Source of the DNA: Shewanella psychropiezotolerans
GTDB taxonomy: Bacteria > Pseudomonadota > Gammaproteobacteria > Enterobacterales > Shewanellaceae
Length of the DNA: 64,000 nt
Assembly (NCBI RefSeq): GCF_007197555.1
Contig: NZ_CP041614.1
Location: 2,224,001 to 2,288,000, forward strand
Direction: 5' to 3'
Shown: piece after piece, positions 49,070 to 58,368 of the stretch
How the letters are laid out: each line of letters opens with the position of its first letter
Numbering within the stretch: position 1 is the first letter of the stretch
Made by a program: the position numbers and the translations under genes
The notes under the pieces: model-generated
The model's database searches: none
What the model was told of the DNA's origin: nothing
The model's input: only the letters and a program-made list of their open reading frames with translations

Positions 49070-49960
49070 ATGAGAAAAGGCATTATTTTAGCTGGTGGTA
49101 CTGGGTCTAGATTGTTTCCTATGACTCAGGTTGTGAGTAAGCAGTTACTGCCAGTTTATGATAAACCTATGATCTATTATCCAATTTCGACTCTGATGCA
49201 AGCCGGAATAAGAGATATTCTGCTTATTTGTAGGCCGGCCGATCTGCCTCTATTTCGTGCCCTGTTACAAGACGGTACTCAATGGGGGATATCGCTGCAA
49301 TACGCCGAGCAAGCTCAGCCCAATGGGCTTGCCGAGGCCCTTATCATAGCGGAAGACTTTCTCGATGGAGGACCTAGCGCCTTAATCTTAGGCGATAATC
49401 TCTTTCATGGTGATTCGCTAACTCCGTTATTGGCTCAGACCTGTGCTATTGAACCCGGCGCTGCATTATCTGGTGCTACTGTGTTTGCATATCACGTGTC
49501 TAATCCTCAAGATTATGGCGTGATTAGCTTCGATAAAAGTGGGCGTGCACTCTCGATTGAGGAGAAACCAGTTAAGCCACAATCTAAGTATGCCATGCCT
49601 GGGCTGTATTTCTTCGATAATAGAGCCTCTGATTTTGCTAAACAAATTACTCCTTCCGGGCGAGGTGAGCTCGAGATTGTTGATCTGGTTAACATGTACT
49701 TAAGTTCCAACGCTTTAAACGTGAATATACTGGGCAGAGGCACAGCCTGGCTTGATACAGGCACTCCTGATGCTTTAGCTGAGGCGACTCAATTTATTTC
49801 TGCCATAGAAAAGCGACAAGGCCTCAAGATAAACTGTCCTGAAGAGGTCGCTTACCGTCTAGGCTTGATTGATGATGCACAGTTGAGAGAGCTGGCTAAG
49901 CCCTTGCTCAATAGCGGTTATGGTGAGTACCTCTTAGGTTTGCTTCAAATCTCTCATTAA
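49070..49960 (+). CDS. rfbA: Glucose-1-phosphate thymidylyltransferase
   Basis: Makes dTDP-glucose from glucose-1-phosphate and dTTP. 296 aa from ATG 49070. Visible: [20 protein letters not shown] (3-22), SKQLLPVYDKPMIYYPISTL, LILGDNLFHGD, GVISFDKSGRALSIEEKP, PGLYFFDN, GRGTAWLDTGTPDALAEATQ and CPEEVAYRLGLID, all family-typical. rfbB, rfbC and rfbD are not in the window, so the rest of the dTDP-sugar pathway must be elsewhere. It stands alone between REP elements, facing the minus-strand polysaccharide operon. Confidence 0.94.
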   Translation: MRKGIILAGGTGSRLFPMTQVVSKQLLPVYDKPMIYYPISTLMQAGIRDILLICRPADLPLFRALLQDGTQWGISLQYAEQAQPNGLAEALIIAEDFLDGGPSALILGDNLFHGDSLTPLLAQTCAIEPGAALSGATVFAYHVSNPQDYGVISFDKSGRALSIEEKPVKPQSKYAMPGLYFFDNRASDFAKQITPSGRGELEIVDLVNMYLSSNALNVNILGRGTAWLDTGTPDALAEATQFISAIEKRQGLKINCPEEVAYRLGLIDDAQLRELAKPLLNSGYGEYLLGLLQISH

Positions 49961-49971
49961 TAAGATAACCT

Positions 49972-50120
49972 TCGCGGCTGAAGCACGCTCCTACGGGGGA
50001 TTGGGTTTAATCGACCCATGTAGGTGTATTGAGTTACATTGGTCTTATCTTGTGTCGGAGGGGCTTTAGCCCCGAGAAGAATTAGCAAGGCAAGGCTTCG
50101 CGGCTAAAGCAGGCTCCTGC
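49972..50120. repeat. REP-like half and full unit overlapping the end of the glycerophosphotransferase gene
   Basis: Right half TTCGCGGCTGAAGCACGCTC (plus CTAC) at 49972-49994, then a full unit 50054-50120: GTCGGAGGGGCTTTAGCCCC ... TCGCGGCTAAAGCAGGCTCC plus TGC. The minus-strand gene ending at 50066 reads through this unit for its last roughly 18 codons. Confidence 0.85.
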
Positions 50121-51568
50121 GGGTGTGTGGTATTGGCTCTGCATTCCTGTTGTGGCACCTTGGTTTTATTCGATATCTTTCCTATCTGCTTCTCGATCGT
50201 ATCGAAGGCATCACACAATTGTTCTGGCCAGAACAATTGTGTCAGCTGTTTGTATTCTTGGCTCTCTTCGGCTGAAATATAGAAGCTGTTATCGGATCTA
50301 AGCTTCGTTAGCAAATCTTCAAAGTTATCTAAGGTTTTTGAGTGTCCTATTCCAAACAGGGGCAAGTTGTCTACATAGTCATAGTTGTCACTTTTAGTAT
50401 GACTGTTTTCAGTCTCTGTTTTTGTCTCAGTCTGTGTAAGTAAAGCGCTTGTTGAAGGCTTCGTTAAAGTTAAAGTTGAAGCTGCTGTTTTTGACGTTTC
50501 GTCTTTTCTTACATCAGAGCTGGTATAAAAAATTGTGGGTGTTTGATAGAGCAGAAAATCGATACACAGAGATGATTCATCTGTGATCAAGAGGTCTATT
50601 TCATGAAAAATATTATAGATATCCTGCCAATGAGAAATATCTATGATGTTGGCATAGTTCTTAAGCTGTTTAGCCAGATGGGCTTGGCTAGGATTAAATC
50701 GGATCAGAAACAGCTGATTATTTTCCTGTAACTGAGTCGAGAGCGATTGCCAGTTGATTCCCCCTATGTATCGCTTGTTTGGCTTTATGTTCTTCTCTGA
50801 GCTTTGTTCTGCACTTTTTTCTGTTTTTTGATCATTCCCTCTCTCAGCCTGTCTTCCAATGTCTCTCTTAGTACTTATCTTTGCATCCCGGGGGGAGTCT
50901 ATCCAAGTAGGGCGGTAGAGGATCACTTGATCATATTGTTGGTTAAATAATTGAGTAATAGACTGCTTTTTCTCCGGGTAACGTCGGTAGTAGTCGGTCC
51001 TTGGGTTTCCGCTGCGATGGATTTGTGATGTGGGTAGCCTAAACGCCGATGAGAAGAGCACATCCATCACTGGGCTAGGGCTGAACATGATATCGGGTTT
51101 GATATAGGCCTGATGGTACTTTAAGGAGTTGAATAATTTATTTTTCAAGTCAGTTGCCTGGTAAGTTGTTGCTAGTGGACCCGAGATGATGTCGAATTCA
51201 ATTTTCTTGAGTGGCGATCCATGCCAGAGATTGACCTTAGTTGCACCTTTGGCCAAGTATTGGCTTATGTCCCCTATGTAGCTGGTGTAAAAATAGTACT
51301 TAGCGGTCAAACAGTGGAATATTCCTCTTATGCTTCTGCGGTGATAGGCTTCAAAGCCATCACCTCTGAGTTGACTAACTAGCTCCTTGTCACCACTTAT
51401 CCAAATTGACCGGATAAAATCAGTATTTTGCCAGTGAAGGTACAGGTATTTGGCATTATCGGAAAATCTGTCTTGGTTACTTCCTATTACGGCCTTAGTG
51501 GCTCTTGGACATAGGCCCGAAGTGTAATAGATGGCTTTTCTTAATAATAAAAAAATAATGGATTTCAT
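50066..51568 (-). CDS. CDP-glycerol:polyglycerophosphate transferase family protein
   Basis: TagB/TagF-like enzyme that moves glycerol-phosphate (or ribitol-phosphate) from a CDP-linked donor to a glycan. 500 aa. Family marks: NLWHGSPLKKIEFD (113-126), RSGNPRTDYY, ILYRPTWIDS and LITDESSLCIDFLLYQTPTIFY (about 333-354). Two hydrophilic low-complexity inserts (about 224-262, rich in K/E/Q; and about 362-402, rich in T/S) interrupt the core and are not usual. The C-terminal residues (EPALAAKPCLANSSRG) are translated from a REP element, so the original stop was displaced. It is the last gene of the minus-strand polysaccharide operon, 24 nt after the previous one. Confidence 0.85.
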   Translation of the reverse strand: MKSIIFLLLRKAIYYTSGLCPRATKAVIGSNQDRFSDNAKYLYLHWQNTDFIRSIWISGDKELVSQLRGDGFEAYHRRSIRGIFHCLTAKYYFYTSYIGDISQYLAKGATKVNLWHGSPLKKIEFDIISGPLATTYQATDLKNKLFNSLKYHQAYIKPDIMFSPSPVMDVLFSSAFRLPTSQIHRSGNPRTDYYRRYPEKKQSITQLFNQQYDQVILYRPTWIDSPRDAKISTKRDIGRQAERGNDQKTEKSAEQSSEKNIKPNKRYIGGINWQSLSTQLQENNQLFLIRFNPSQAHLAKQLKNYANIIDISHWQDIYNIFHEIDLLITDESSLCIDFLLYQTPTIFYTSSDVRKDETSKTAASTLTLTKPSTSALLTQTETKTETENSHTKSDNYDYVDNLPLFGIGHSKTLDNFEDLLTKLRSDNSFYISAEESQEYKQLTQLFWPEQLCDAFDTIEKQIGKISNKTKVPQQECRANTTHPQEPALAAKPCLANSSRG

Positions 51569-51592
51569 CAGACTTCTCCTATCATTGCCGAT

Positions 51593-52989
51593 CTACTCGA
51601 AAGCACGCCAGAGCAAGTGTAGGTATTTTGTAGCTCTAAGATCTGCATCGAATTCGAGCTCTAATAATTGTCGCTCCTCTTCGGGAGCGGTATGGTCTAG
51701 CAGTAACTGTACAGGCCCCAATACGCCTAGGCGTCGCTGCTCTTTTCCTGTGGCGTATCTTGCTTCCGGCGAGTCACCAAAAAGATCTAGTCTTCCGGTT
51801 AACACGTGATACAATTGGGGTAGTCTGGCGGTGATCGCTGAGGGAATGTTCCACCTCCAGGCCGGAAACGTCTGACCGAGATTATCGATAAAAGTGTCAG
51901 AGATCGTTGAATCTTCAGCTTGTTTCATTAAGGCATTTCTGATGGATGAATATAAGGTCAGTAATGGCCACAGGGGCAGACTCGTTACCAGCAAAATGAG
52001 TAGCAGGCCTTTGGTTATGGAGCCGGTTTTATTCTTACCTGGTTTAGCTTGGCTCTCGTTTGCACCGATCAATGCTTGATCATTTATCTGGATTACCCCC
52101 GAGTTTTGAAGGTTGATCAGTAAGTTTTTGCATAGGATGCTATTTTTTACTTCTAATTTTTCACCCACATAGGTATTAGGCAGTATGATGCAGTTTTCTA
52201 AAGTAGACTCTTTATCGATCAGGCAGTTGCTGCCGATCACTATACATTCCTTCAGCTGAACCTTGTCTTCTATTCTACTATTTTCACCTATGATCCCCAG
52301 CCATCTTGCTCATTTAATGGACCTGTACGGGCCTTCGCACCAACATAAAAATCTTGCTGTGGGTTGGCCGATATGTAACTTCGTTCCGATGGAGAGAGTG
52401 ATGGAAGTTCGTTAGTCGCTAGACTCAAGTTGGCGTCCATATAAGAGCGAAAGCTATCCAACATAAAGCAGCGTCCATGTAGGACAAGTGTCACTACGCT
52501 AGTGCTGTCAAAGTGTGGCGAAAATGGCCAGTCTATATCGGCGATATAGGGGAGCGCGGCGGGAAGTAGCATCATGCCTGCATTTTGGTTTTCCATCTTC
52601 GCTTGGACAAAGTCATCGGAGAAATCCATAGAAAAATCGATAAATTGGGCTATAGAGGGCGAACGAAATATGTCACCCCGTACGAGTAGCAGGCTTTCCT
52701 CGGATGAAAGTGCTAAACGTTTTAAAATCAGACCTGTCTCTTCCTCTGGTTTACTCAAGAAGTAATCTATTTCCAGGCCCCACCTCTCACCTTGACCCAG
52801 ATACTGTTCAATCTCTTTGGCTTGAGAGGAGACAATTAACTTTATTTTGGTAATACCAGATTTGACTATATCCTCTAAGGTATATTCGATCACAGCCTTA
52901 TTCCCAATGGGGAGCAGGGCCGGGCTGTAATGGCTATTTAGAGGGGCTAATTCATCGCCAGATCTATTTGCGAAAATAATGGCTTGCAT
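51593..52989 (-). CDS. NDP-sugar pyrophosphorylase-like / hexapeptide / degenerate PGT fusion, one frameshift as read
   Basis: N-terminal nucleotidyltransferase-like domain (1-230): MQAIIFANRSGDELAPLNSH, LLPIGNKAVIEYTLEDIVKSG, LLVRGDIFRSP; the GGxGTRL loop is replaced by ANRSGDELAP, so catalysis is doubtful. The frame then breaks in C4 52295-52298 (+ strand); with one more base it continues as GWGIIGENSRIEDKVQLKEC into left-handed hexapeptide repeats. Next come a membrane helix (GLLLILLVTSLPLWPLLTLY) and a region ending LPQLYHVLTGRLDLFGDSPE and LLELEFDADLRATKYLHLLW, which aligns by eye with the end of a sugar-phosphate transferase but has AR in place of the catalytic Asp-Glu. Total about 465 aa. 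Likely a pseudoenzyme or regulatory partner of the PGT upstream. Confidence 0.7.
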
Positions 52990-53142
52990 GTGCTGCGCTC
53001 CCAGATAAAAGTTTGTGTTATCGGTTGACTGCCATAGTCGTGTTTTATTTATGCTTTAATTGATGACCTTTCTTTACTCGCTTGCTCATTCATTCTTACC
53101 AGAGTGCTCTCAACTTCATTGTTTTAGTCACCCTTTGACACA

Positions 53143-55266
53143 CTAGTAGGCGCCGCGAGCCCAAATGACTGCGGGTATGGTCTTAATGAGTAGCCAGATA
53201 TCGGTGACAAAAGACTGTTGATAGATATAGTCAATATCGAGCTCAACCTGTTGCTCGAAGGGGATATCGGAGCGGCCACTGACTTGCCAGATACAGGTGA
53301 TACCGGGCTTTACACTTAATCGTCTTCTGTCGTGGAGGCTATATTGTTTAACTTCAGACTCGAGGGCCGGCCTTGGGCCCACCAGGGACATGTCTCCGTG
53401 GATGACATTCCACAGCTGGGGGAGCTCATCGATAGACATCTTTCTGATCAACTTGCCAATTAAGGTGATTCTGGGATCTTTTTTCATTTTAAACAGGACG
53501 CCTCCAGGTACTTCGTTGGCCGATTGCAGTCTGTTGAGACGGTACTCGGCATCTTGATACATGGAGCGAAATTTCCACATAGTAAAGAGGGCATTATGTT
53601 TTCCTGCTCTTCGCTGACTAAAAAATACCGGGCCTTTAGATTCAAGGCGTATAAGTGCCGAGACGGTAAGCAACAGAGGCAGTAACAAGATAAGAAGTGT
53701 TATTGCGCCGACTAAGTCGACCCCTCGCTTTAAGCCTGAGTTAAGTCTTGCTAACACAAGTTGTCGCTGACAACGGTTTATTGCCTGACGGTTTTGGACT
53801 TGGTTATTCGTAAGGTTGAGGAGTTTACTGCTTAAAGGTGTTTCTACGGGTTTAAACCTGGCATCAGACTTTTTATGTGAAGCTCTCAAAACTTCACAGG
53901 TTGAGTCTGGCTTACTCGCTTGCCTCTTGATTGAAACTGATTTACTCTGCTTGGGGCTGAATATTTCGAGTAGAACACGATACAAGAAGAGTGGATTGCC
54001 TAAGAGGTAGCGTCTCCACATTCTTACGGGTTCCTCGGCGAGTCGGCATATCCACTCCATACCAAGTTGCCTAACCCACAAGGGGGCTCGTTTGATGTTT
54101 CCTGAGTAAAAGTCGAATAATCCGCCGACGCCTATTCCTACGGCAATGTTGAGTTTAGCTTGATGGGCCTCAAGCCAGACTTCCTGTTTAGGCACTCCCA
54201 TGGCTACCAGTAATACATTGGCACCAGAGTCGTTGATTTTATCTATCACAGCCTGATTAAGCTTAGGCGTGTTTAAAAAACCATGGTGTGTTCCTGCTAT
54301 CTGTAAATTGGGAAGTGTTCTCTGCATATTGACAGCGGTTTTAGCGGCTACGCCGGGTTCACCACCGAGAAGAAAAACCGATAGCCCCTTGCTTGATAGC
54401 TGCTCACATAATCTGGGAAACATATCTGTGCCATTGAGGTTATCTTTTGGTGAGTAGCCCTTCCATTGGCTCGCCAAACGTATTCCTGAGCCATCGGCAA
54501 ACACCCTATGGCAACTCGTGCGTAAACATCTAAGATAATTAGGGTCTCTAGCGCTTATGTTGAGACAATCGGCATTGACGAACGCATATTGAACCATGCC
54601 AATGGGCGTATCCATCGAGAGAGGATTGAGTTTGGCTAGTTGGTGATTTAATGCATGTTGAGTAATATTTTCCAGCAACTCGTCCATGGTGAGATTATCT
54701 AGCTTAAGCCCGAACAGGGGGATGTGAGCTACGGCGCTGCTAGTTTTATTTGGGGTAAAAACTTGAGTCAGTGAGATCCTTAATGCAGCTAACAAGTAGA
54801 TCATAGGGTTTTTATGTGCCTTGCATACTTCTGCATCTTGGCTTTCAAAATTGAGGCCGACCCTTTGGTGCATCTGCTTAAACGTCAGTATCCCAGGTTT
54901 TATATATGATTCCCTTGTTTGAATGTGCTGATCGTCTTTATCGGACGTCATAGCCGAATGTGATTTGAAGTTAAACTCTATCTCGCTACCGACGAGTGAG
55001 AGATCTCCTCCTAACAAGTTGATTAAGTAAGGCCAGCGGCAGCAGATCCCTTCCCCTGTAAATTGATATAAATCTATTTGCTTTCCTCTGGTACCATAAA
55101 TGTTAATTCGCTCAATGGCTGCGCCATATCGGCACCTGCGATAGAGATATTTAAGAACTAGCGCAGGGGCTGCCGCCAGAATGAGTAATACAGCCATCGA
55201 GATATCGACCGCCCTAATGGCGTATCCATTGGTACTTTCAGCGTCTATTTGTGTCTCTGATAGCAT
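53143..55266 (-). CDS. Triple fusion: degenerate PGT, WecG/TagA-family GT26, and active PGT
   Basis: 707 aa. Residues about 15-170 look like a worn sugar-phosphate transferase: membrane helix ([20 protein letters not shown]), [20 protein letters not shown] where active enzymes have DELPQ...[10 protein letters not shown], then [11 protein letters not shown]. Residues about 185-430 are a WecG/TagA/CpsF (GT26) domain: [94 protein letters not shown]. Residues about 515-707 are a complete PGT: [48 protein letters not shown] with dyad D613-E614, [28 protein letters not shown]. One protein could thus start a repeat unit and add the second sugar. Confidence 0.87.
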   Translation of the reverse strand: [707 protein letters not shown]

Positions 55267-55430
55267 TGTTTCTGCCTTATTGTTTATTGATAAAGCTATG
55301 GTGATTTATTTAGATAATGCATAGGTCAGGCCATATTTTAAAATCATTTGTTTACAGTTGATTACAGGTTTTTATCCGGCATCACTTCTGGGGGAGAGAT
55401 GAAACGTTGCAGTTTGCATGGGAGAGCTTG

Positions 55431-55449
55431 CAAAGCGCAACGCGCTTTG
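55431..55449. other. Perfect 8-bp hairpin between GT2 and PGT-fusion genes
   Basis: CAAAGCGC (55431-55438), AAC, GCGCTTTG (55442-55449). It lies just after the GT2 stop on the minus strand, without a T-run, so it may be an RNA processing or stability element rather than a terminator. The gap 55267-55467 holds no gene. Confidence 0.5.
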
Positions 55450-55467
55450 TTGATTCGCTAAGCAGGT

Positions 55468-56511
55468 TTATGATATTAAAGATGATTTAACCCCATCTTT
55501 ACTTATTCGTACTTTTTGAACATGGCCCATAAAATATTGGCCAATATTTTCAAATATTTTATAGAGAGCCGAAGGCAGCAGCCAAAGCAGGTAGGCCGCT
55601 GTTAATGTGACACAGGTTCTACTGGTTTCATTCAGTAATATTGATGGAGAGATCCTCAAGGCACTATTTATCAGCTTTATTGCATTTTTACCCTGACCAT
55701 TGCGTATCGCTTGTCTCGCGAGATACCTGTGTTGGTAAGCCCTTGCATCCTGTTCATGTCGTTTTAACAGTTTTGGCGCGAATTGCTTCGCTTTATCTAT
55801 CATCATCTCCCACGAGGCGAGCTGCTTCATGATGTTTGATGATACGCCTCGCTGGCTGAGTCGATAAAAAGTAAGGGGGGCGGGGATCCCCTCCATCTTC
55901 CACTCTGTGGTTGCCATTATTCTGAGCCAACATTCAATGTCTTCAGATTGACGAAAACGCTCATCGAAGTAACAAGTATAATTTTCGCTATGGTTTAGCG
56001 CTTGAAAACGGATGTCGTTGAGTGCTTCACGACGAATAACGGCTGCTGAGCCATTTCCTACCGGGTTACGACACAATAGATGAGCCGCTGTGATCCCTGT
56101 CAGCTGTGGCATCTGATAGAAATGAATTAACCTGCCTTTATGACTCATAAAGCTTGAGCGAGAAAAACTGATCCCAACCTTAGGTGATTGACTCAGGTGC
56201 TTGACATGCATCTTGAGTTTATCCGAATGCCACATATCATCGGCATTGAGAAAGGCGATATATTTGCCTATGGCGTGACGAATCCCCGTGTTTCTTGCCG
56301 CGGATAGGCCTTTATTCTCAGTATGATTTACGATGCGAATTCTATGGTCATGTATTGAATGGCAAATATCTACACTCTTATCTGTCGAACCGTCATTAAC
56401 CAGAATAAGCTCAAAGTTAGTAAATGACTGCATTAATACGGAGTTAATGGCACTCTTGACGAAGTGCTGCACATTATAGATAGGCATAATTACTGAGACT
56501 CTAGGCGTCAT
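55468..56511 (-). CDS. GT2-family glycosyltransferase
   Basis: 347 aa from ATG 56511, preceded by AGGAG with 7-nt spacing and overlapping the flippase stop by 11 nt; longer upstream in-frame codons lie inside the flippase gene. GT-A marks: MTPRVSVIMPIYNVQHFVKS, LVNDGSTDKS, ENKGLSAARNTGIRHAIG, FLNADDMW (DxD-like NADD at 89-92, with Asn in the first place), QSEDIECWLRIMATT. The C-terminal 100 residues are helical with a hydrophobic segment (SRTCVTLTAAYLLWLLPSAL), perhaps membrane contact. It adds a sugar in the second polysaccharide pathway. Confidence 0.86.
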   Translation of the reverse strand: MTPRVSVIMPIYNVQHFVKSAINSVLMQSFTNFELILVNDGSTDKSVDICHSIHDHRIRIVNHTENKGLSAARNTGIRHAIGKYIAFLNADDMWHSDKLKMHVKHLSQSPKVGISFSRSSFMSHKGRLIHFYQMPQLTGITAAHLLCRNPVGNGSAAVIRREALNDIRFQALNHSENYTCYFDERFRQSEDIECWLRIMATTEWKMEGIPAPLTFYRLSQRGVSSNIMKQLASWEMMIDKAKQFAPKLLKRHEQDARAYQHRYLARQAIRNGQGKNAIKLINSALRISPSILLNETSRTCVTLTAAYLLWLLPSALYKIFENIGQYFMGHVQKVRISKDGVKSSLIS

Positions 56512-58081
56512 TAGGAAGCTCCTGTTCAAATTCTTTTGCCATTTTTTTATTTTCTTTATTATTTGAACTGCTGTTGTTTTCCTTGCATACACTTGATTTT
56601 AAGATGAAAGACTGAGCGTAGTAACTGACTAACACCGTAGTGAACAGTTGAGTGAGGAAGACACCTAAGGCCACTTCCTTTAATCCCCACTGGCTGAAAA
56701 ACCCAATAGTGAGGACTAACAGCAAGGTGAAACCCATATTGAATTTAAGGTTGATTCCTTGCATATTGATATTGGTCAATAGCTGGCTGGCGGCTTCACC
56801 ATAAGGCCTGATAAGACCGCATAAGCTAAATAGAATAAATACGGGAAATGCTCCGGCATCAAGCCAATGTTCGCCATAGACAAACGGCAGGTATAGAGGG
56901 GCAAATACAAGCTGCAGCACTATTATTGGAACGGCGATTTTGAGGCGCTGTGAAAGGGAGTGCCAATAACGGTTTCTAATTTCACTTTGGCTGCTACTGT
57001 ATTTATCGCTAGGTGGATTCGTGTGGGGATCAGGTTTAACCTTACTCGACGAGCCCTGTCCCATAGCAGTACAGATCCCTAAACTGGCGGTGACGGCAAA
57101 AAAGTAAACCCCAAGTGCTTCCAGTCCGAGAAAATACCCCACAAGCAAGTAATCTATGTTGTTCCTTAAGGCGATACTCAGATCATATAAGCCAATATGC
57201 GCCCCCATATGTAGCATGTCATTTGTGGATGGCGCACGTTCGGTGAGTTTATGCGTAATTTTCTTTATCTCTTCAGCATCCCTCAGGTTGGCGATGAGTT
57301 TGATACTTATTGCCAAGTTTTGAAGATCGGCTAGCCCTGTATCGTCCTTCATCTTGGCGAGGCTAGCCACCTGATGTGACACGCTTGTGGTCTCTATTTC
57401 TGAGCGTGAATTGATAGCGTGATTTTGATAATAAAAGTGCTCGGCAGGAGGACACTGGGAGTCTGAGCCATAAACTAAGGAGGTATGATTCCTGTGGATC
57501 CCGACCCATATAAGGATCACTAATACCTTAGGTATGATAATGGCCCAGATCCCCAAACCGAGCAAAGCTAAACTGGCAGTGAGTACCCCATCTGCTATGG
57601 TCTGCCACATAATGGCTTGACCGACGACAGGTATCTCGTTTGTCTTTAGGTTAGATGTCGCATGAAGCATGCCCAATGGAAGCAATAAATAGCTTGTTGC
57701 CATGAGTATCATAGGCGGGATTAATGTTGAATCCTGATGGAGAAATGCGAGAGGCCAGCTGAGTAAGCTCATGGCAACAAATGCGATAATTGCGACGAAC
57801 CAATTTATCTTATTCGCAATAGGCAGGGCTGAATGGAAGGTCTTATCATCCATTTTTAGCAAGGGTACTGAGGTGATGCGTCTGGTTGGGGCACTGATGA
57901 GTTCGAAGCTGGCAAGTATGATGGCGACTTCACCGAAAACTTCAGGTGTCAGCAGACGGGCCAAGATGATGCTAGATGCAAATCTAATGCTCCGACCCAG
58001 TACTTGTGCCGAGCCAAGAGAGAACAGGCCCTTGGTGAGCCCTTTCCTGGTTTCCCGTTGGGAATTATCAAGTACTGGCAT
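56501..58081 (-). CDS. Polysaccharide flippase (Wzx/MOP) with internal soluble insertion
   Basis: 526 aa. Starts with GLTKGLFSLGSAQVLGRSIR and SSIILARLLTPEVFGEVAII, the usual opening of MOP-superfamily exporters, and has about 11-12 membrane helices. Unusual are about 90 soluble residues in the middle (about 205-295, from GSDSQCPPAEHFYY through LIANLRDAEEIKKITHKLTE), and a second polar insert near 345-368 (GSSSKVKPDPHTNPPSDKYS). Both fall in cytoplasmic or periplasmic loops. It heads the minus-strand operon and moves the lipid-linked repeat made by the downstream enzymes. Confidence 0.85.
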   Translation of the reverse strand: MPVLDNSQRETRKGLTKGLFSLGSAQVLGRSIRFASSIILARLLTPEVFGEVAIILASFELISAPTRRITSVPLLKMDDKTFHSALPIANKINWFVAIIAFVAMSLLSWPLAFLHQDSTLIPPMILMATSYLLLPLGMLHATSNLKTNEIPVVGQAIMWQTIADGVLTASLALLGLGIWAIIIPKVLVILIWVGIHRNHTSLVYGSDSQCPPAEHFYYQNHAINSRSEIETTSVSHQVASLAKMKDDTGLADLQNLAISIKLIANLRDAEEIKKITHKLTERAPSTNDMLHMGAHIGLYDLSIALRNNIDYLLVGYFLGLEALGVYFFAVTASLGICTAMGQGSSSKVKPDPHTNPPSDKYSSSQSEIRNRYWHSLSQRLKIAVPIIVLQLVFAPLYLPFVYGEHWLDAGAFPVFILFSLCGLIRPYGEAASQLLTNINMQGINLKFNMGFTLLLVLTIGFFSQWGLKEVALGVFLTQLFTTVLVSYYAQSFILKSSVCKENNSSSNNKENKKMAKEFEQELPNDA

Positions 58082-58368
58082 CAGCTTTCCTTAATCCTCA
58101 ATATAGACATAAACGAAATATAAATCGGGTTTTCTATAAAGAGTTATACATAATTAGTGCCAGCTGCTGCGTTTTTGGCTAAGTGATTTAAATTTATTTT
58201 TTATTCTAATACTTTAGTGAGTGCTTGTTGGTTTTTATACTATTTTCTAGCTGATAATATTTCGCTGTTTGCAAATATTATCTATTTTCAAGCTGACTTG
58301 AACTGGTTATCTTTGCAAAATGCGAATGAACTGAGTTTTTGTTCGACAAGATGTGTTCCAGCATTGAC
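58082..58368. promoter_or_regulatory. Leader/promoter region of the second polysaccharide operon
   Basis: 287 bp, AT-rich, before the flippase start. It contains GCAAAATGC (58315-58323), a 9-mer that recurs in the divergent region at 61503 and in both arms of a hairpin at 61864-61901. A regulator site is suspected; no promoter was assigned. Confidence 0.4.
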
